Below, in pieces: positions 17,005 through 25,749 of a DNA stretch of 64,000 nucleotides; position 1 is the stretch's first letter, and every line of letters begins with the position of its first letter. The translations under genes and the position numbers were made by a program. The notes beneath the pieces were generated by a model that was not told the origin of the DNA, made no database searches, and saw only the letters and a list, made by a program, of their open reading frames with translations. The DNA comes from ZC4RG30 sp040508085 (lineage in GTDB: Bacteria > Pseudomonadota > Gammaproteobacteria > Steroidobacterales > Steroidobacteraceae): positions 3,278-67,277 of the forward strand of contig JBEVNO010000058.1 of the NCBI GenBank assembly GCA_040508085.1. The letters run 5' to 3'.

Positions 17005-18946
17005 CCCGGCATCGCATCCGGTCAACCGGGAGCATCTGCTGCACGCGCTGTACGAGGCGGCAGAGCTCGAGCACAACCTGATGTGCACCTATCTCTATGC
17101 CGCCTGGAGTCTCAAGGACGGCACGGATCCGGGTGTCACGGACGCGCAGCACGCCATGCTGGCACGGTTCCGGCAGTCCATCATGCGCGTGGCGATCGAG
17201 GAGATGAGTCACCTCGTTTCGGTGTGGAACATCACGGTCGCGCTGGGAGGCGCACCGCACATCGGCCGTCTCAACTTCCCGCTCGAGCCGGGGGCGCTGC
17301 CGGCCAGCATGGTGGTGCGCCTGTCGCCGTTCTCGCGCAATACGTTGCAGCACTTCATCTATCTGGAACGCCCGGAGAGCTCCAGCGAGCCAGACGGCCT
17401 CGGCTTCGAGCCGCCTGCTACCTATGCACGCGGCAACCAGGCTACGCGGTACACACCCATGCCGGCCGACTACGCAACGGTAGGCGGGTTCTATGCCTCG
17501 CTTAAATCCCAGCTGGAGCAGTTCATCGCGGAGCGTGGCGAAGATGCTGCCTTCTCGGGGGACCCGGAACTGCAGATAGCCGGCAGCAGCTTCGGCCTGG
17601 CGCAAGCGCGGCCAGTGCGGTGTGGCCGTACGGCGGGCGAGGCTTTCGATGCCATCGTGCGCGAAGGCGAAGGCGCCGCCAGCGAATCAGTGGACTCGCA
17701 CTTCCTCCGCTTCATGAGCGTCCGCGACGGGCTCGATGAACTGCTGCGCGCGGATCCGGATTTCCGGCCTGCGCACCCTGCGGCCACCAATCCAGTGTTG
17801 CGCGCGCCGCCCATTCCGCAGGGCCGCGTATGGATCGATGATGCCGATGCCGTGGCGACGGTGGACCTGGCCAATGCCGCGTACGGATTGATGCTGCGCG
17901 TCCTGGCCTATGCGTACGCGGTGCCCACCTCGGAACCACGCAAGGCGGCCATGATCAGGCTGTCCATTTCACTCATGCGTGCCGTCACGCCGCTGGCCGA
18001 GGCTGCCGCGCGCCTGCCGGCCGGCCCGTCCAATCCGGGGGTGAATGCCGGCATGTCTTTCGTCGCGCTGCGCGATTCCGCGGCTCTGCCGCCGGGTCAC
18101 GGTGCGGACCTGTTCGTGGCCGAGCGCCTGCGTGAGTTCGCCGCTGGTGCCGCGCGCCTGGCCGGCCTGGGTCCACGGCACCGCAAGGCCGCCGAGCAGT
18201 TCGAGGCATTGGCGCAGGGAGCACTCGGGAGATTGCCGGGCGCCCTGCCAGCCAAGGCTCCTTCAGCCCCTGTCCCTGAGGATCACGGCCGCACCGAAGT
18301 GACCTCGGCGGTGGAGATCGTGCGCGGCGCGGATGTGGAGATCCACTATCGTGGCGAGCGCTGCATCCATGCAAGGTTCTGTGTGACCGGCGCGCCGGCG
18401 GTGTTCGTCGCCAACGTGAAGGGCGAGTGGATACACCCCGACGCCGCAGTGGCCGCGCAGGTTGTCGAAGTGGCGCATGCCTGCCCTTCCGGAGCCATCA
18501 ACTACCGCCGGCTCGACGGCATTCCCGACGAGCAGCCACCGCCTGTGAACCTGGCGCAGGTGCGTGAGGCCGGGCCGCTTGCCCTGCGCGGGGAACTGTC
18601 CATCGCTGGCGTGCCATGCGGCATGCGCGCCACGCTGTGCCGCTGCGGCGCTTCGGCCCACAAGCCCTACTGCGACGGGTCGCACAAGCAGGTCGGCTTC
18701 GCAGCCAGCGGCGAGCCACCTGCCTCGGGCATCGACGCGCTGCCGGTGCGCAATGGCCCGTTGCTCATCGACCCCACGCGCAACGGCCCCCTGCAGGTCG
18801 AGGGCAACCTGGAGATTGTTTCCGGTACCGGCCGCCTCGTGGCGCGCGTCACGGCAGCGCGACTGTGTCGCTGCGGCGGCAGCTCCAGCAAACCCTTCTG
18901 CGACGGCACCCATGAGCGCATCGGCTTCGTGGCGGACGGTCGCTGA
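16994..18946 (+). CDS. Ferritin-like protein fused to a divergent ferredoxin and two CDGSH iron-sulfur domains
   Basis: A 650-residue multi-domain redox protein. Residues 1 to about 240 are a ferritin-like helical domain of the VioB/iminophenyl-pyruvate dimer synthase type, with likely metal ligands in ELEHNLMCTYLYAAW and in AIEEMSHLVSVWN. A long helical linker follows. Residues 457-510 match the small Fer4_19 ferredoxin-like domain (Cys457, Cys463, then Cys497 in HACPSGAI). Two CDGSH domains end the protein: CRCGASAHKPYCDGSHKQVG (from 549) and CRCGGSSSKPFCDGTHERIG (from 625), each with the Cys3-His1 ligand set for a [2Fe-2S] cluster. The ATG at 16994 overlaps the AraC stop. The combination implies electron transfer to a di-metal centre. 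Its substrate is unknown. Confidence 0.85.
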   Translation: MRTDPASHPVNREHLLHALYEAAELEHNLMCTYLYAAWSLKDGTDPGVTDAQHAMLARFRQSIMRVAIEEMSHLVSVWNITVALGGAPHIGRLNFPLEPGALPASMVVRLSPFSRNTLQHFIYLERPESSSEPDGLGFEPPATYARGNQATRYTPMPADYATVGGFYASLKSQLEQFIAERGEDAAFSGDPELQIAGSSFGLAQARPVRCGRTAGEAFDAIVREGEGAASESVDSHFLRFMSVRDGLDELLRADPDFRPAHPAATNPVLRAPPIPQGRVWIDDADAVATVDLANAAYGLMLRVLAYAYAVPTSEPRKAAMIRLSISLMRAVTPLAEAAARLPAGPSNPGVNAGMSFVALRDSAALPPGHGADLFVAERLREFAAGAARLAGLGPRHRKAAEQFEALAQGALGRLPGALPAKAPSAPVPEDHGRTEVTSAVEIVRGADVEIHYRGERCIHARFCVTGAPAVFVANVKGEWIHPDAAVAAQVVEVAHACPSGAINYRRLDGIPDEQPPPVNLAQVREAGPLALRGELSIAGVPCGMRATLCRCGASAHKPYCDGSHKQVGFAASGEPPASGIDALPVRNGPLLIDPTRNGPLQVEGNLEIVSGTGRLVARVTAARLCRCGGSSSKPFCDGTHERIGFVADGR

Positions 18947-18957
18947 GCAGCCCATCC

Positions 18958-20850
18958 GTGCCGGTCGCGGATTCGCGGCGCGCGCTCGCAACGCCCATCC
19001 ATGCGGCCGACGATCACGTGATCGGCCCGCCCGAGGCCCGCCTGTCACTGGTCGAGTATGGCAGCTATGCCTGTCCGCACTGCCGCGCCGCCAATGTCGA
19101 GATCGGCCAGCTGCGCGAGCGTTTCAGCGAGCGCCTCCGCTATGTCTTCCGTCATCGGCCGCTGGAACACAACGAGCTTGCGCGACGGGCCGCCGAGCTG
19201 GCCGAATGCGCACGCTCGAACGAGGAGTTCTGGCGCGTACACCAGCTGCTGATGAGCCGCTCGGCGACGCTGACCGAAGCCGACTTGCGTGCCGTCGCGC
19301 GCGAGCTTGGGCTCGATGTGGCGGAACCGGGCGTTGCCGAGAGCCGCTGTCGGGCCGCGGCCGCGGCCGTGCGGGATGACGAACGTACAGCGCATGCCAG
19401 CGGGGTGAGCTCCACGCCGACGTTCTTCATCAACGGCGTGCGGTACGACGGAGCCTGGGACCATTTGTCGCTGTCGGAGGCGCTGCTCGGGACGCTGGGA
19501 CACCGGGTGCACTCCGCGGCCGTAGGCTTTGGCAGCTGGGCACCTGCCGCCGCTGTGCTGCTGGGGCTGTCGACCGTCATCGCCCTGTTACTCAGCAACA
19601 GTCCGGTGGCCGGCACGTTCGCAGGCCTCTGGAGCCAGCCGCTGAGCATCGAGTTGTCCGGCCGCGGCTGGCATCTGCCGCTCATCGAATGGATCAACGA
19701 CGGGCTTCTGACAATGTTCTTCCTCGTCGTGGGCCTGGAAGTGAAGCGTGAGTTCACCGTGGGGCGCCTGGCTCGCCCGCGTCTGGCTTGCCTGCCGATT
19801 GCGGCGGCCATCGGCGGGCTTGCCTTCCCTGCCCTGCTCTACTGGCTGATCGTCCCCGCGGGACCTTGGCAGCGGGGCGTGGGTATTCCCATGCCGACGG
19901 ACACTGCGTTCGCGGTGGCCATCAGCGTGATGCTGGGGCCGCGGGTGCCGGTCGAGCTGCGCCTGTTCCTCACGGCCGCGTCAATCGTGGATGACATCGG
20001 CACCATTGCCGTCGTGGCCATCTTCTATTCCACCGGCATCAAGCTGCAGGCCTTGCTCGTGGCAGCGCTGCTGTTGGGCATGCTGGTGCTGCTGAACAGG
20101 TCGAGCGTTTACCGCCCCGGGCCCTACATCGCCATCGGCATCCTGCTGTGGCCGGCGCTGCATGCAGCCGGCCTGCACGCCACGCTCGCCGGCGTGCTGC
20201 TGGCCATGATGATTCCGACACGGCCTCCCCCCAATCTTGATGCCTTGCTCGCCCAGGCCGAGGCCGCCATCTCCGGCGAGACGCACGGCCAGTGGCGCGC
20301 CCTGAACCAGGGCCCCTCGTTGCGGCTGCTGCGCGCGGTGGATTCGATCCGCGAGCGGGTCGAATCCCCGGCGGATCGGCTGCTGCGGTTGTTTGAACCC
20401 TGGTCGAGTTATCTCGTGCTGCCCTTGTTCGCGCTGGCCAACGCCGGCCTGCAGCTCAGCGCCGGGCTGTTCGCGGGGCGGGAGTTGATGGCCGGCGCCA
20501 TCGCCGTGGCGCTGGTCATCGGCAAGCCTGTCGGGTTTCTGCTGGCGTCGGCGGCCGTCATCGGGCTGGGTCTGGCCGAGCGGCCGAAGGAATATTCCTG
20601 GCCGCACATCGTCGGGGCCGGCGCGCTGGCCGGCATCGGCTTCACGATGTCGCTGTTCATCGCCGGCCGGGCGTTCCCGGATGCGCGGGACTTCGCCGCC
20701 GCCAAGGCCGCCGTGTTCGGCGCCTCGCTGCTCTCCGGCGTGATTGGCTGTGTGATCCTCACCCGGGCCCATCAGCCCGGGCGTGGCTCCGGCTCGAAGC
20801 CGGCGTTCAGACGTCGAGGTTGTTCACCGTCAGCGCATTCTTCTCGATGA
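18958..20850 (+). CDS. nhaA: NhaA Na+/H+ antiporter with N-terminal DsbA-like thioredoxin domain
   Basis: A 630-residue fusion. Residues 1 to about 180 form a DsbA-type thioredoxin fold with the active site CPHC (Cys39-Cys42) and the cis-proline loop SSTPTFFING. From about 185 onward the protein is NhaA, with many membrane helices, MPTDTAFAVAISVMLGPRVP and the essential aspartate pair in ASIVDDIGTIAVVAIF. NhaA exchanges sodium for protons across the inner membrane. No signal peptide precedes the thioredoxin part, so its side of the membrane is uncertain. The start is a GTG 11 bp after the ferritin-CDGSH gene, suggesting one operon. The 3' end overlaps the convergent gyrB gene by 44 bp. Confidence 0.88.
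   Translation: MPVADSRRALATPIHAADDHVIGPPEARLSLVEYGSYACPHCRAANVEIGQLRERFSERLRYVFRHRPLEHNELARRAAELAECARSNEEFWRVHQLLMSRSATLTEADLRAVARELGLDVAEPGVAESRCRAAAAAVRDDERTAHASGVSSTPTFFINGVRYDGAWDHLSLSEALLGTLGHRVHSAAVGFGSWAPAAAVLLGLSTVIALLLSNSPVAGTFAGLWSQPLSIELSGRGWHLPLIEWINDGLLTMFFLVVGLEVKREFTVGRLARPRLACLPIAAAIGGLAFPALLYWLIVPAGPWQRGVGIPMPTDTAFAVAISVMLGPRVPVELRLFLTAASIVDDIGTIAVVAIFYSTGIKLQALLVAALLLGMLVLLNRSSVYRPGPYIAIGILLWPALHAAGLHATLAGVLLAMMIPTRPPPNLDALLAQAEAAISGETHGQWRALNQGPSLRLLRAVDSIRERVESPADRLLRLFEPWSSYLVLPLFALANAGLQLSAGLFAGRELMAGAIAVALVIGKPVGFLLASAAVIGLGLAERPKEYSWPHIVGAGALAGIGFTMSLFIAGRAFPDARDFAAAKAAVFGASLLSGVIGCVILTRAHQPGRGSGSKPAFRRRGCSPSAHSSR
20762..20803. other. Two GC hairpins just downstream of gyrB
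   Basis: CCCGGGC at 20762-20768 pairs with GCCCGGG at 20775-20781, and CCGGCT at 20789-20794 pairs with AGCCGG at 20798-20803. The second begins four bases past the gyrB stop. Neither is followed by a T-rich tract on either strand, so they may protect or slow transcript ends rather than act as classical terminators. Both lie inside the 3' end of nhaA. Confidence 0.4.
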
Positions 20851-23257
20851 ACTCACGCCGCGGTTCCACCTGGTCGCCCATCAGCGTGTTGAAGATGTCA
20901 TCGGCCGCGATCGCATCCTCGATGCGCACCTGCAGCAGCCGGCGTGTCTCGGGATTGATGGTGGTCTCCCACAGCTGATCCGGGTTCATCTCACCCAGGC
21001 CCTTGTAGCGCTGCATGCTCTGGCCCTTGCGCGCCTGGTCGAACAGCCAGTTGATGGCCTGCTTGAACGAACCGACCTCGCGCCGCTGGTTGCCGCTGAC
21101 GACATAGGCCCCCTCGCCGATGAGGCCGGTGAGCGTGGCGCCCAGTTCCGCGATGGCGGTGTATTCGGCCGAAGCGAAGAATTCCCGTGGCAGCGCCTTC
21201 TCATGCAGCGAGCCATGCTCATTGCGCTTGACCAGCAGCCGCGCCGAACGCGTGCTCTCGCCATCGGCGGATTCCGTCCCGGCCTGCACCTCGATCAGGT
21301 AGCGCGCGGTGGAATCGTTCGGCGCATTGAGCGAACTCTCCAGCTGCGCCGTCCAGGCATGCACCGCGTCGATCTGGCCGAAGGCATCTGCGGACAGCTT
21401 CGGCACATAGATGAGCTGCTCCAGCAGCCGCGCGTCATAGCGGCGGCTCCAGCGCTTGATGATGGCCTGCACTTCCATGTATTTGCGGGCCAGCGCCTCC
21501 AGGCCCGAACCCTGCAGTGGCGGCGCGCCTTCGGTGACGAACAGCGCCGAATCCTCGATGGCATTGTTCAGCAGGATGGCATTGAGCTCGGCATCGTCCT
21601 TGACGTACATCTCCTGCTTGCCGCGCTTCACCTTGTAAAGCGGTGGCTGGGCGATGTAGATGTGCCCGCGCTCGATCAGCATCGGGATCTGCCGGTAGAA
21701 GAAGGTCAGCAGCAGCGTGCGGATGTGGGAGCCGTCCACGTCCGCGTCCGTCATGATGATGATGCGGTGGTAGCGCAGCTTGTCGATGTTGAATTCATCG
21801 CGGCCTATGCCGCAGCCCAGCGCGGTGATCAGCGTGCCCACTTCGGCGGAGCTGATCATCTTGTCGAAGCGCGCCCGCTCCACGTTCAGGATCTTGCCCT
21901 TCAGCGGCAGGATGGCCTGGGTGCGGCGGTCGCGGCCCTCCTTGGCCGAGCCACCGGCCGAATCACCCTCGACGATGAAGATCTCGGACAGCGCCGGATC
22001 CTTCTCCTGGCAATCCGCGAGCTTGCCGGGCAGCCCGGCAATATCCAGTGCGCCCTTGCGGCGCGTCAGCTCGCGCGCCTTGCGCGCGGCCTCGCGCGCG
22101 CGCGCGGCATCGATGATCTTCCCGACAATGGCCTTGGCCTCGCCCGGACGCTCGAGCAGGAACTCGGCCAGCTTCTCCGCCACGCGCGTTTCCACCGGGC
22201 CCTTCACTTCGGACGAGACGAGCTTGTCCTTGGTCTGCGAGGAGAACTTCGGATCCGGGAGCTTGACCGAAAGAATCGCGGTAAGGCCTTCGCGGGCATC
22301 ATCGCCGGAGGTGGCGACCTTTTCCTTCTTCGCCTCCTTCTCGATGTAGTCGTTCAGCGTGCGGGTCAGCGCCGCGCGGAAGCCGGCCAGGTGCGTGCCA
22401 CCATCCCGCTGCGGGATGTTGTTGGTGTAGCACAGCATGGTTTCCTGGTAGGAATCGTTCCACTGGAGGGCCACTTCGATGCCGATCGAGCCGTCTTGCA
22501 CCTGAAAATGAAACACTGACGGATGAATCGCGCTGCGCGCACGGTTCAGGTAGGTCACGAAGGCCTTCAAGCCGCCCTCGTACTGGAACACATCGGTCTT
22601 GTCGTCCCGCTCGTCGATCAACTCGATGCGCACGCCGGAATTCAGGAATGACAGCTCGCGCAATCGCTTCTGCAGGATTTCGTAATCGAAGGCGATGTGC
22701 GTGAAGATCGTGGACGAGGGTTTGAAGTGGATGGTGGTGCCACGATCGGTGGTGACGCCAGTCTCGGCCAGCGGCGCCACCGGATCACCCAGGCGGTACT
22801 GCTGCGTATAGGATTTGTCGCCGCGGTGGATGGTCAGGTCCAGCACATCCGACAGTGCATTGACCACTGACACACCGACGCCATGCAGGCCGCCGGAAAC
22901 CTTGTAGGAGCTGTCGTCGAACTTACCGCCGGCATGCAGCACGGTCATGATGACCTCGGCTGCAGAGCGCCCTTCCTCGGGATGGATATCGACCGGGATG
23001 CCGCGGCCGTTGTCCTTCACCGTGATGGATTCATCGGCGTGGATAATCGTGGTGATGTTGGTGCAATGCCCCGCCAGGGCTTCATCGATGGCGTTATCCA
23101 CCACCTCGAACACCATGTGATGCAGACCTGTGCCGTCATCGGTATCGCCGATATACATGCCAGGCCGTTTCCTTACCGCGTCAAGACCCTTCAAGACCTT
23201 GATATGACTGGAATTATAGGCTTCCGATGCCAATGCCTGGGAGTTGGGTGTTTGCAC
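20807..23257 (-). CDS. gyrB: DNA gyrase subunit B
   Basis: An 816-residue GyrB, the ATPase subunit of the type II topoisomerase that introduces negative supercoils. The GHKL ATPase domain shows VVDNAIDEALAGHC, DNGRGIPVDIHPEEG and GGLHGVGVSVVNALS. The TOPRIM domain shows FIVEGDSAGGSAKEGRDRRT and DADVDGSHIRTLLLTFFYRQ. The C-terminal RYKGLGEMNPDQLWET contacts GyrA. The length matches gammaproteobacterial GyrB (about 800-815) with the extra TOPRIM insertion. It is the last gene of the dnaN-recF-gyrB operon, 7 bp after recF, and overlaps the convergent nhaA by 44 bp. Confidence 0.97.
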   Translation of the reverse strand: MQTPNSQALASEAYNSSHIKVLKGLDAVRKRPGMYIGDTDDGTGLHHMVFEVVDNAIDEALAGHCTNITTIIHADESITVKDNGRGIPVDIHPEEGRSAAEVIMTVLHAGGKFDDSSYKVSGGLHGVGVSVVNALSDVLDLTIHRGDKSYTQQYRLGDPVAPLAETGVTTDRGTTIHFKPSSTIFTHIAFDYEILQKRLRELSFLNSGVRIELIDERDDKTDVFQYEGGLKAFVTYLNRARSAIHPSVFHFQVQDGSIGIEVALQWNDSYQETMLCYTNNIPQRDGGTHLAGFRAALTRTLNDYIEKEAKKEKVATSGDDAREGLTAILSVKLPDPKFSSQTKDKLVSSEVKGPVETRVAEKLAEFLLERPGEAKAIVGKIIDAARAREAARKARELTRRKGALDIAGLPGKLADCQEKDPALSEIFIVEGDSAGGSAKEGRDRRTQAILPLKGKILNVERARFDKMISSAEVGTLITALGCGIGRDEFNIDKLRYHRIIIMTDADVDGSHIRTLLLTFFYRQIPMLIERGHIYIAQPPLYKVKRGKQEMYVKDDAELNAILLNNAIEDSALFVTEGAPPLQGSGLEALARKYMEVQAIIKRWSRRYDARLLEQLIYVPKLSADAFGQIDAVHAWTAQLESSLNAPNDSTARYLIEVQAGTESADGESTRSARLLVKRNEHGSLHEKALPREFFASAEYTAIAELGATLTGLIGEGAYVVSGNQRREVGSFKQAINWLFDQARKGQSMQRYKGLGEMNPDQLWETTINPETRRLLQVRIEDAIAADDIFNTLMGDQVEPRREFIEKNALTVNNLDV

Positions 23258-23264
23258 CTTATTA

Positions 23265-24317
23265 TTATAACCTCTGAACGCCTCCCTGTTCCACGTGGAA
23301 CAGCCTGTCTGGCTTGCCGAAGAGACGCAGGTGCGGGTCCAGCGATGTGATGATCAACTGGCAGTCGAGCTCGCCTACCAGTCGCACCAGCAATCCCAGT
23401 CTGTCCGCATCCAGTTCGGCGGCTGGATCATCCAGCAGCAAGGTCGGGGGAGTGTTCTGCTCCTGGCGCAATCGCTGCAGCAGCGCCAGAACCATGGCCG
23501 CTGCCACCAGCTTCTGCTGACCCCGCGATAGGCTTTCACGGGCGGCTTTGCCTGCGACGCGCAGCAGCACATCCGCCCTTTGCGGCCCGGCCAGGGTACT
23601 GCCGCGCGCCCTGTCGCGCTCCAATCCGTCGGCCATGGTTTCTGCCAGGGATTTCTCGGCGCCCCACCCCCGAAAGTAACTCAGCTCGACCTCCAGCCCG
23701 GACAGCTGCCGGATCACCGAAAGCAGCAACGGTCGGACGCTTTCAAACCAGCGCCCGCGCTGGCTGGCCACCAGCTCGCCGTGCAAGGAAATCTCGGCCT
23801 CCCAAGGCCGCGCATCCGCCCCCTGCTTCAGCGCCGCATTCCGCTGCCGAAGGGCGCGGCTGAATCGCAGCCAGTGTTCCAGGAAGGTCTGTTCCACGTG
23901 GAACACTCCCCAGTCGAGCCAGCGCCGCCTCTCCCCAGGCGCGCCCTCCACCAGGCGATGCACCTCGGGGTCGATGACCTCCACAAAGAACGCCCCCGGC
24001 AGTTCCGCCAGGCTGCGTACATCCTCACCATCGAGGCGAGCCGCATAGGCCTCATCGCGGCGGTACTCGAATCCAATGCGGTGCGCCGGATCTGCGGTCT
24101 GGCCGAATACCGTCAGGTTGGGCTGGCCGCGGCCGATGAGCTGGTCCGTGTGGCGTGTCCGGAACGACCGCCCCCGCCCCAACAGGAACACCGATTCCAG
24201 GATGGATGTCTTGCCCGAGCCGTTGGCCCCGTGAATCAGGTTCAGGCGCGGGCCCAGCTCCAGCGCGGCCTCGCGGATGCAACGCACCCTGGAGATGGAA
24301 AGACTGGCCAGGCTCAC
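23265..24317 (-). CDS. recF: DNA replication and repair protein RecF
   Basis: A 350-residue RecF, an SMC-like ATPase that loads RecA at single-strand gaps with RecO and RecR. Walker A reads GANGSGKTSILES, the ABC-type signature is LSRGQQKLV and Walker B is LLLDDPAAELD. It follows dnaN by 41 bp and precedes gyrB by 7 bp. The gene carries two perfect 16-bp parS sequences, so the protein contains FHVEQ twice (VFHVEQ near residue 140 and LFHVEQ near the C-terminus). Each FHVEQ is the direct translation of the palindrome, so the DNA site constrains the protein sequence at both places. Confidence 0.96.
   Translation of the reverse strand: MSLASLSISRVRCIREAALELGPRLNLIHGANGSGKTSILESVFLLGRGRSFRTRHTDQLIGRGQPNLTVFGQTADPAHRIGFEYRRDEAYAARLDGEDVRSLAELPGAFFVEVIDPEVHRLVEGAPGERRRWLDWGVFHVEQTFLEHWLRFSRALRQRNAALKQGADARPWEAEISLHGELVASQRGRWFESVRPLLLSVIRQLSGLEVELSYFRGWGAEKSLAETMADGLERDRARGSTLAGPQRADVLLRVAGKAARESLSRGQQKLVAAAMVLALLQRLRQEQNTPPTLLLDDPAAELDADRLGLLVRLVGELDCQLIITSLDPHLRLFGKPDRLFHVEQGGVQRL
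23287..23302. other. parS centromere site 1 (perfect 16-bp palindrome)
   Basis: TGTTCCACGTGGAACA is a perfect palindrome and matches the chromosomal parS consensus bound by ParB in Pseudomonas and relatives. It lies at the 3' end of recF, about 2.3 kb from the proposed oriC. parS sites cluster near the origin and direct its segregation. The parA and parB genes are not in this window. Confidence 0.9.
23890..23905. other. parS centromere site 2 (perfect 16-bp palindrome)
   Basis: A second exact copy of TGTTCCACGTGGAACA, 603 bp from the first and also inside recF. Two identical 16-bp palindromes in one gene are not expected by chance and support real ParB-binding sites. A weaker look-alike in the Crp/Fnr gene (GTTCCATGTGGAG near 3269) is not palindromic and was not counted. 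Confidence 0.9.
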
Positions 24318-24358
24318 GCGCTGTCAGCCCGGCTCACGGCGGCTCGCGGGAACGCCGG

Positions 24359-25462
24359 TTACAGCCGCATCGGCATCACGACGTAGCGTGAGTGCGTGGT
24401 CCCCGGCGAGCGGATCAGGCAGCTGCTGTTGGCATCGGTGAGGCCGATCTCCACCGTCTCGGTATCGACCGCCGAAAGTGCGTCCAGCAGATAGGTGACA
24501 TTGAACCCGATCTCGAGCTCTTCGCCGTCGTAGATGACCTCGACCTCGTCCTGCGCCTCTTCCTGTTCGGGATTGTGAGCCTGCAGCTTCACCGAATCCT
24601 TGGCGAGGCCGACCCGCACGCCACGATACTTCTCGTTGGACAGGATGGCTGTGCGCTGCAATGCAGAACGCAGCAGCTCCCGATCCACCACCACCAGCTT
24701 GTTCGGCGCAGCCGGAATCACCCGGCTGTATTCAGGAAACTTGCCGTCAATGAGCTTGGATGTGAACCGAACGTCGCCGATCTGGAGCCGAATATGATTC
24801 GAACCGATCGCGATCTCGACCTCACCGGAGCCGCTCAGGATACGCTGCAGTTCCAGCACGCCCTTGCGCGGCACGATCACCTGCTGCGGAGTGATGGTCT
24901 TGCCGCCGGTGTTCAGCGGTGTTTCTGCAATTGCCAGACGATGGCCATCAGTCGCTACAGTTCGCAGCATTTTCCCGTCCGTTTCCAGCAGGGTGCCGTT
25001 CAGGTAATAGCGTACGTCCTGCTGGGCCATCGAGAAATGGGTCTTGGCAATGAGCCGCGACAGCTCAGCCTGAGGCAGGGTGAGCGTCTGCTGCGCATTC
25101 ACCGATTCCACCACCGGAAATTCGGTTGCCGCCAGGCTCGACAGCACGAAACGGCTGCGACCTGCATTGATCTTGACCTTTTCTCCGTCGATCGTGACTG
25201 TAATCGCCACCTTGTCGGGCAACGACTTGGCGATATCGAGCAATTTGCGGCCAGGCACGGTGATCTCGCCCGGCTGCGCCACATTCACTTCGCCCGAAGC
25301 CACCAGCTCCACTTCCAGATCCGTCCCGGTCACAGACAGCCGGTTGCCCTTGGCGGCGAGCAGCACATTCGCCAGCACGGGCATGGTTTGTTTGCGCTCG
25401 ACCACGCCGATCACTGCCTGCAATGGACCTAGGATCTGTTCGCGAGTCGCGCTGAATTTCAT
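24359..25462 (-). CDS. dnaN: DNA polymerase III beta sliding clamp
   Basis: A 367-residue beta clamp, the ring that tethers DNA polymerase III to the template. The N-terminal segment MKFSATREQILGPLQAVIGV, the central FPEYSRVIP region and the C-terminal VVMPMRL, which forms part of the protein-binding cleft, are all characteristic. The length equals the usual 366-367 residues. It is the first gene of the dnaN-recF-gyrB operon. The 287 bp upstream, towards dnaA, contain the likely origin of replication. Confidence 0.97.
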   Translation of the reverse strand: MKFSATREQILGPLQAVIGVVERKQTMPVLANVLLAAKGNRLSVTGTDLEVELVASGEVNVAQPGEITVPGRKLLDIAKSLPDKVAITVTIDGEKVKINAGRSRFVLSSLAATEFPVVESVNAQQTLTLPQAELSRLIAKTHFSMAQQDVRYYLNGTLLETDGKMLRTVATDGHRLAIAETPLNTGGKTITPQQVIVPRKGVLELQRILSGSGEVEIAIGSNHIRLQIGDVRFTSKLIDGKFPEYSRVIPAAPNKLVVVDRELLRSALQRTAILSNEKYRGVRVGLAKDSVKLQAHNPEQEEAQDEVEVIYDGEELEIGFNVTYLLDALSAVDTETVEIGLTDANSSCLIRSPGTTHSRYVVMPMRL

Positions 25463-25749
25463 GAGCCAACCTTGGATACGTGCTGCGTGTTCTTAAAGTA
25501 CAGATCTGCTTTTTAAGACTATGACTGTTGTCATGAGCCCTGTGGATATGAGGATAAATCAACGCGCCCTTGTGGGCCATGGACTTAGCGCCGTGTCAGT
25601 CGATTCCTACTCGTTGAGAAACCGCTGAACTCCTGTTGGCGGCATGTGGACACTTCCATCCACATTAATACTCCCAACCCATCCACAGCTTTCTCCACCA
25701 TGCTGTGCACCGACTTGTCCCCATCGGCAGCGGACGCTGCAGCCATCCA
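25463..25749. other. Probable origin of replication (oriC) between dnaN and dnaA
   Basis: This 287-bp non-coding stretch is visibly richer in A and T than its surroundings and contains four DnaA-box-like 9-mers sharing a TCCACA core: ATATCCACA on the minus strand at 25541-25549, GTGTCCACA on the minus strand at 25645-25653, and CCATCCACA on the plus strand at 25656-25664 and 25679-25687. The first differs from the consensus TTATCCACA at one base, the others at two. An AT-rich inverted repeat (CTTAAA at 25492-25497, TTTAAG at 25513-25518) could be part of the unwinding element. The dnaN promoter must also lie here. The other side of dnaA, towards rpmH, is GC-rich and has no such boxes. Confidence 0.6.

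Noticed and set aside
20783..22519. Open reading frame of 578 codons opposite gyrB
   Set aside because: Antisense to a clear GyrB with all motifs; composition (many Gln, His, Arg, Leu) is typical of shadow frames in GC-rich DNA.
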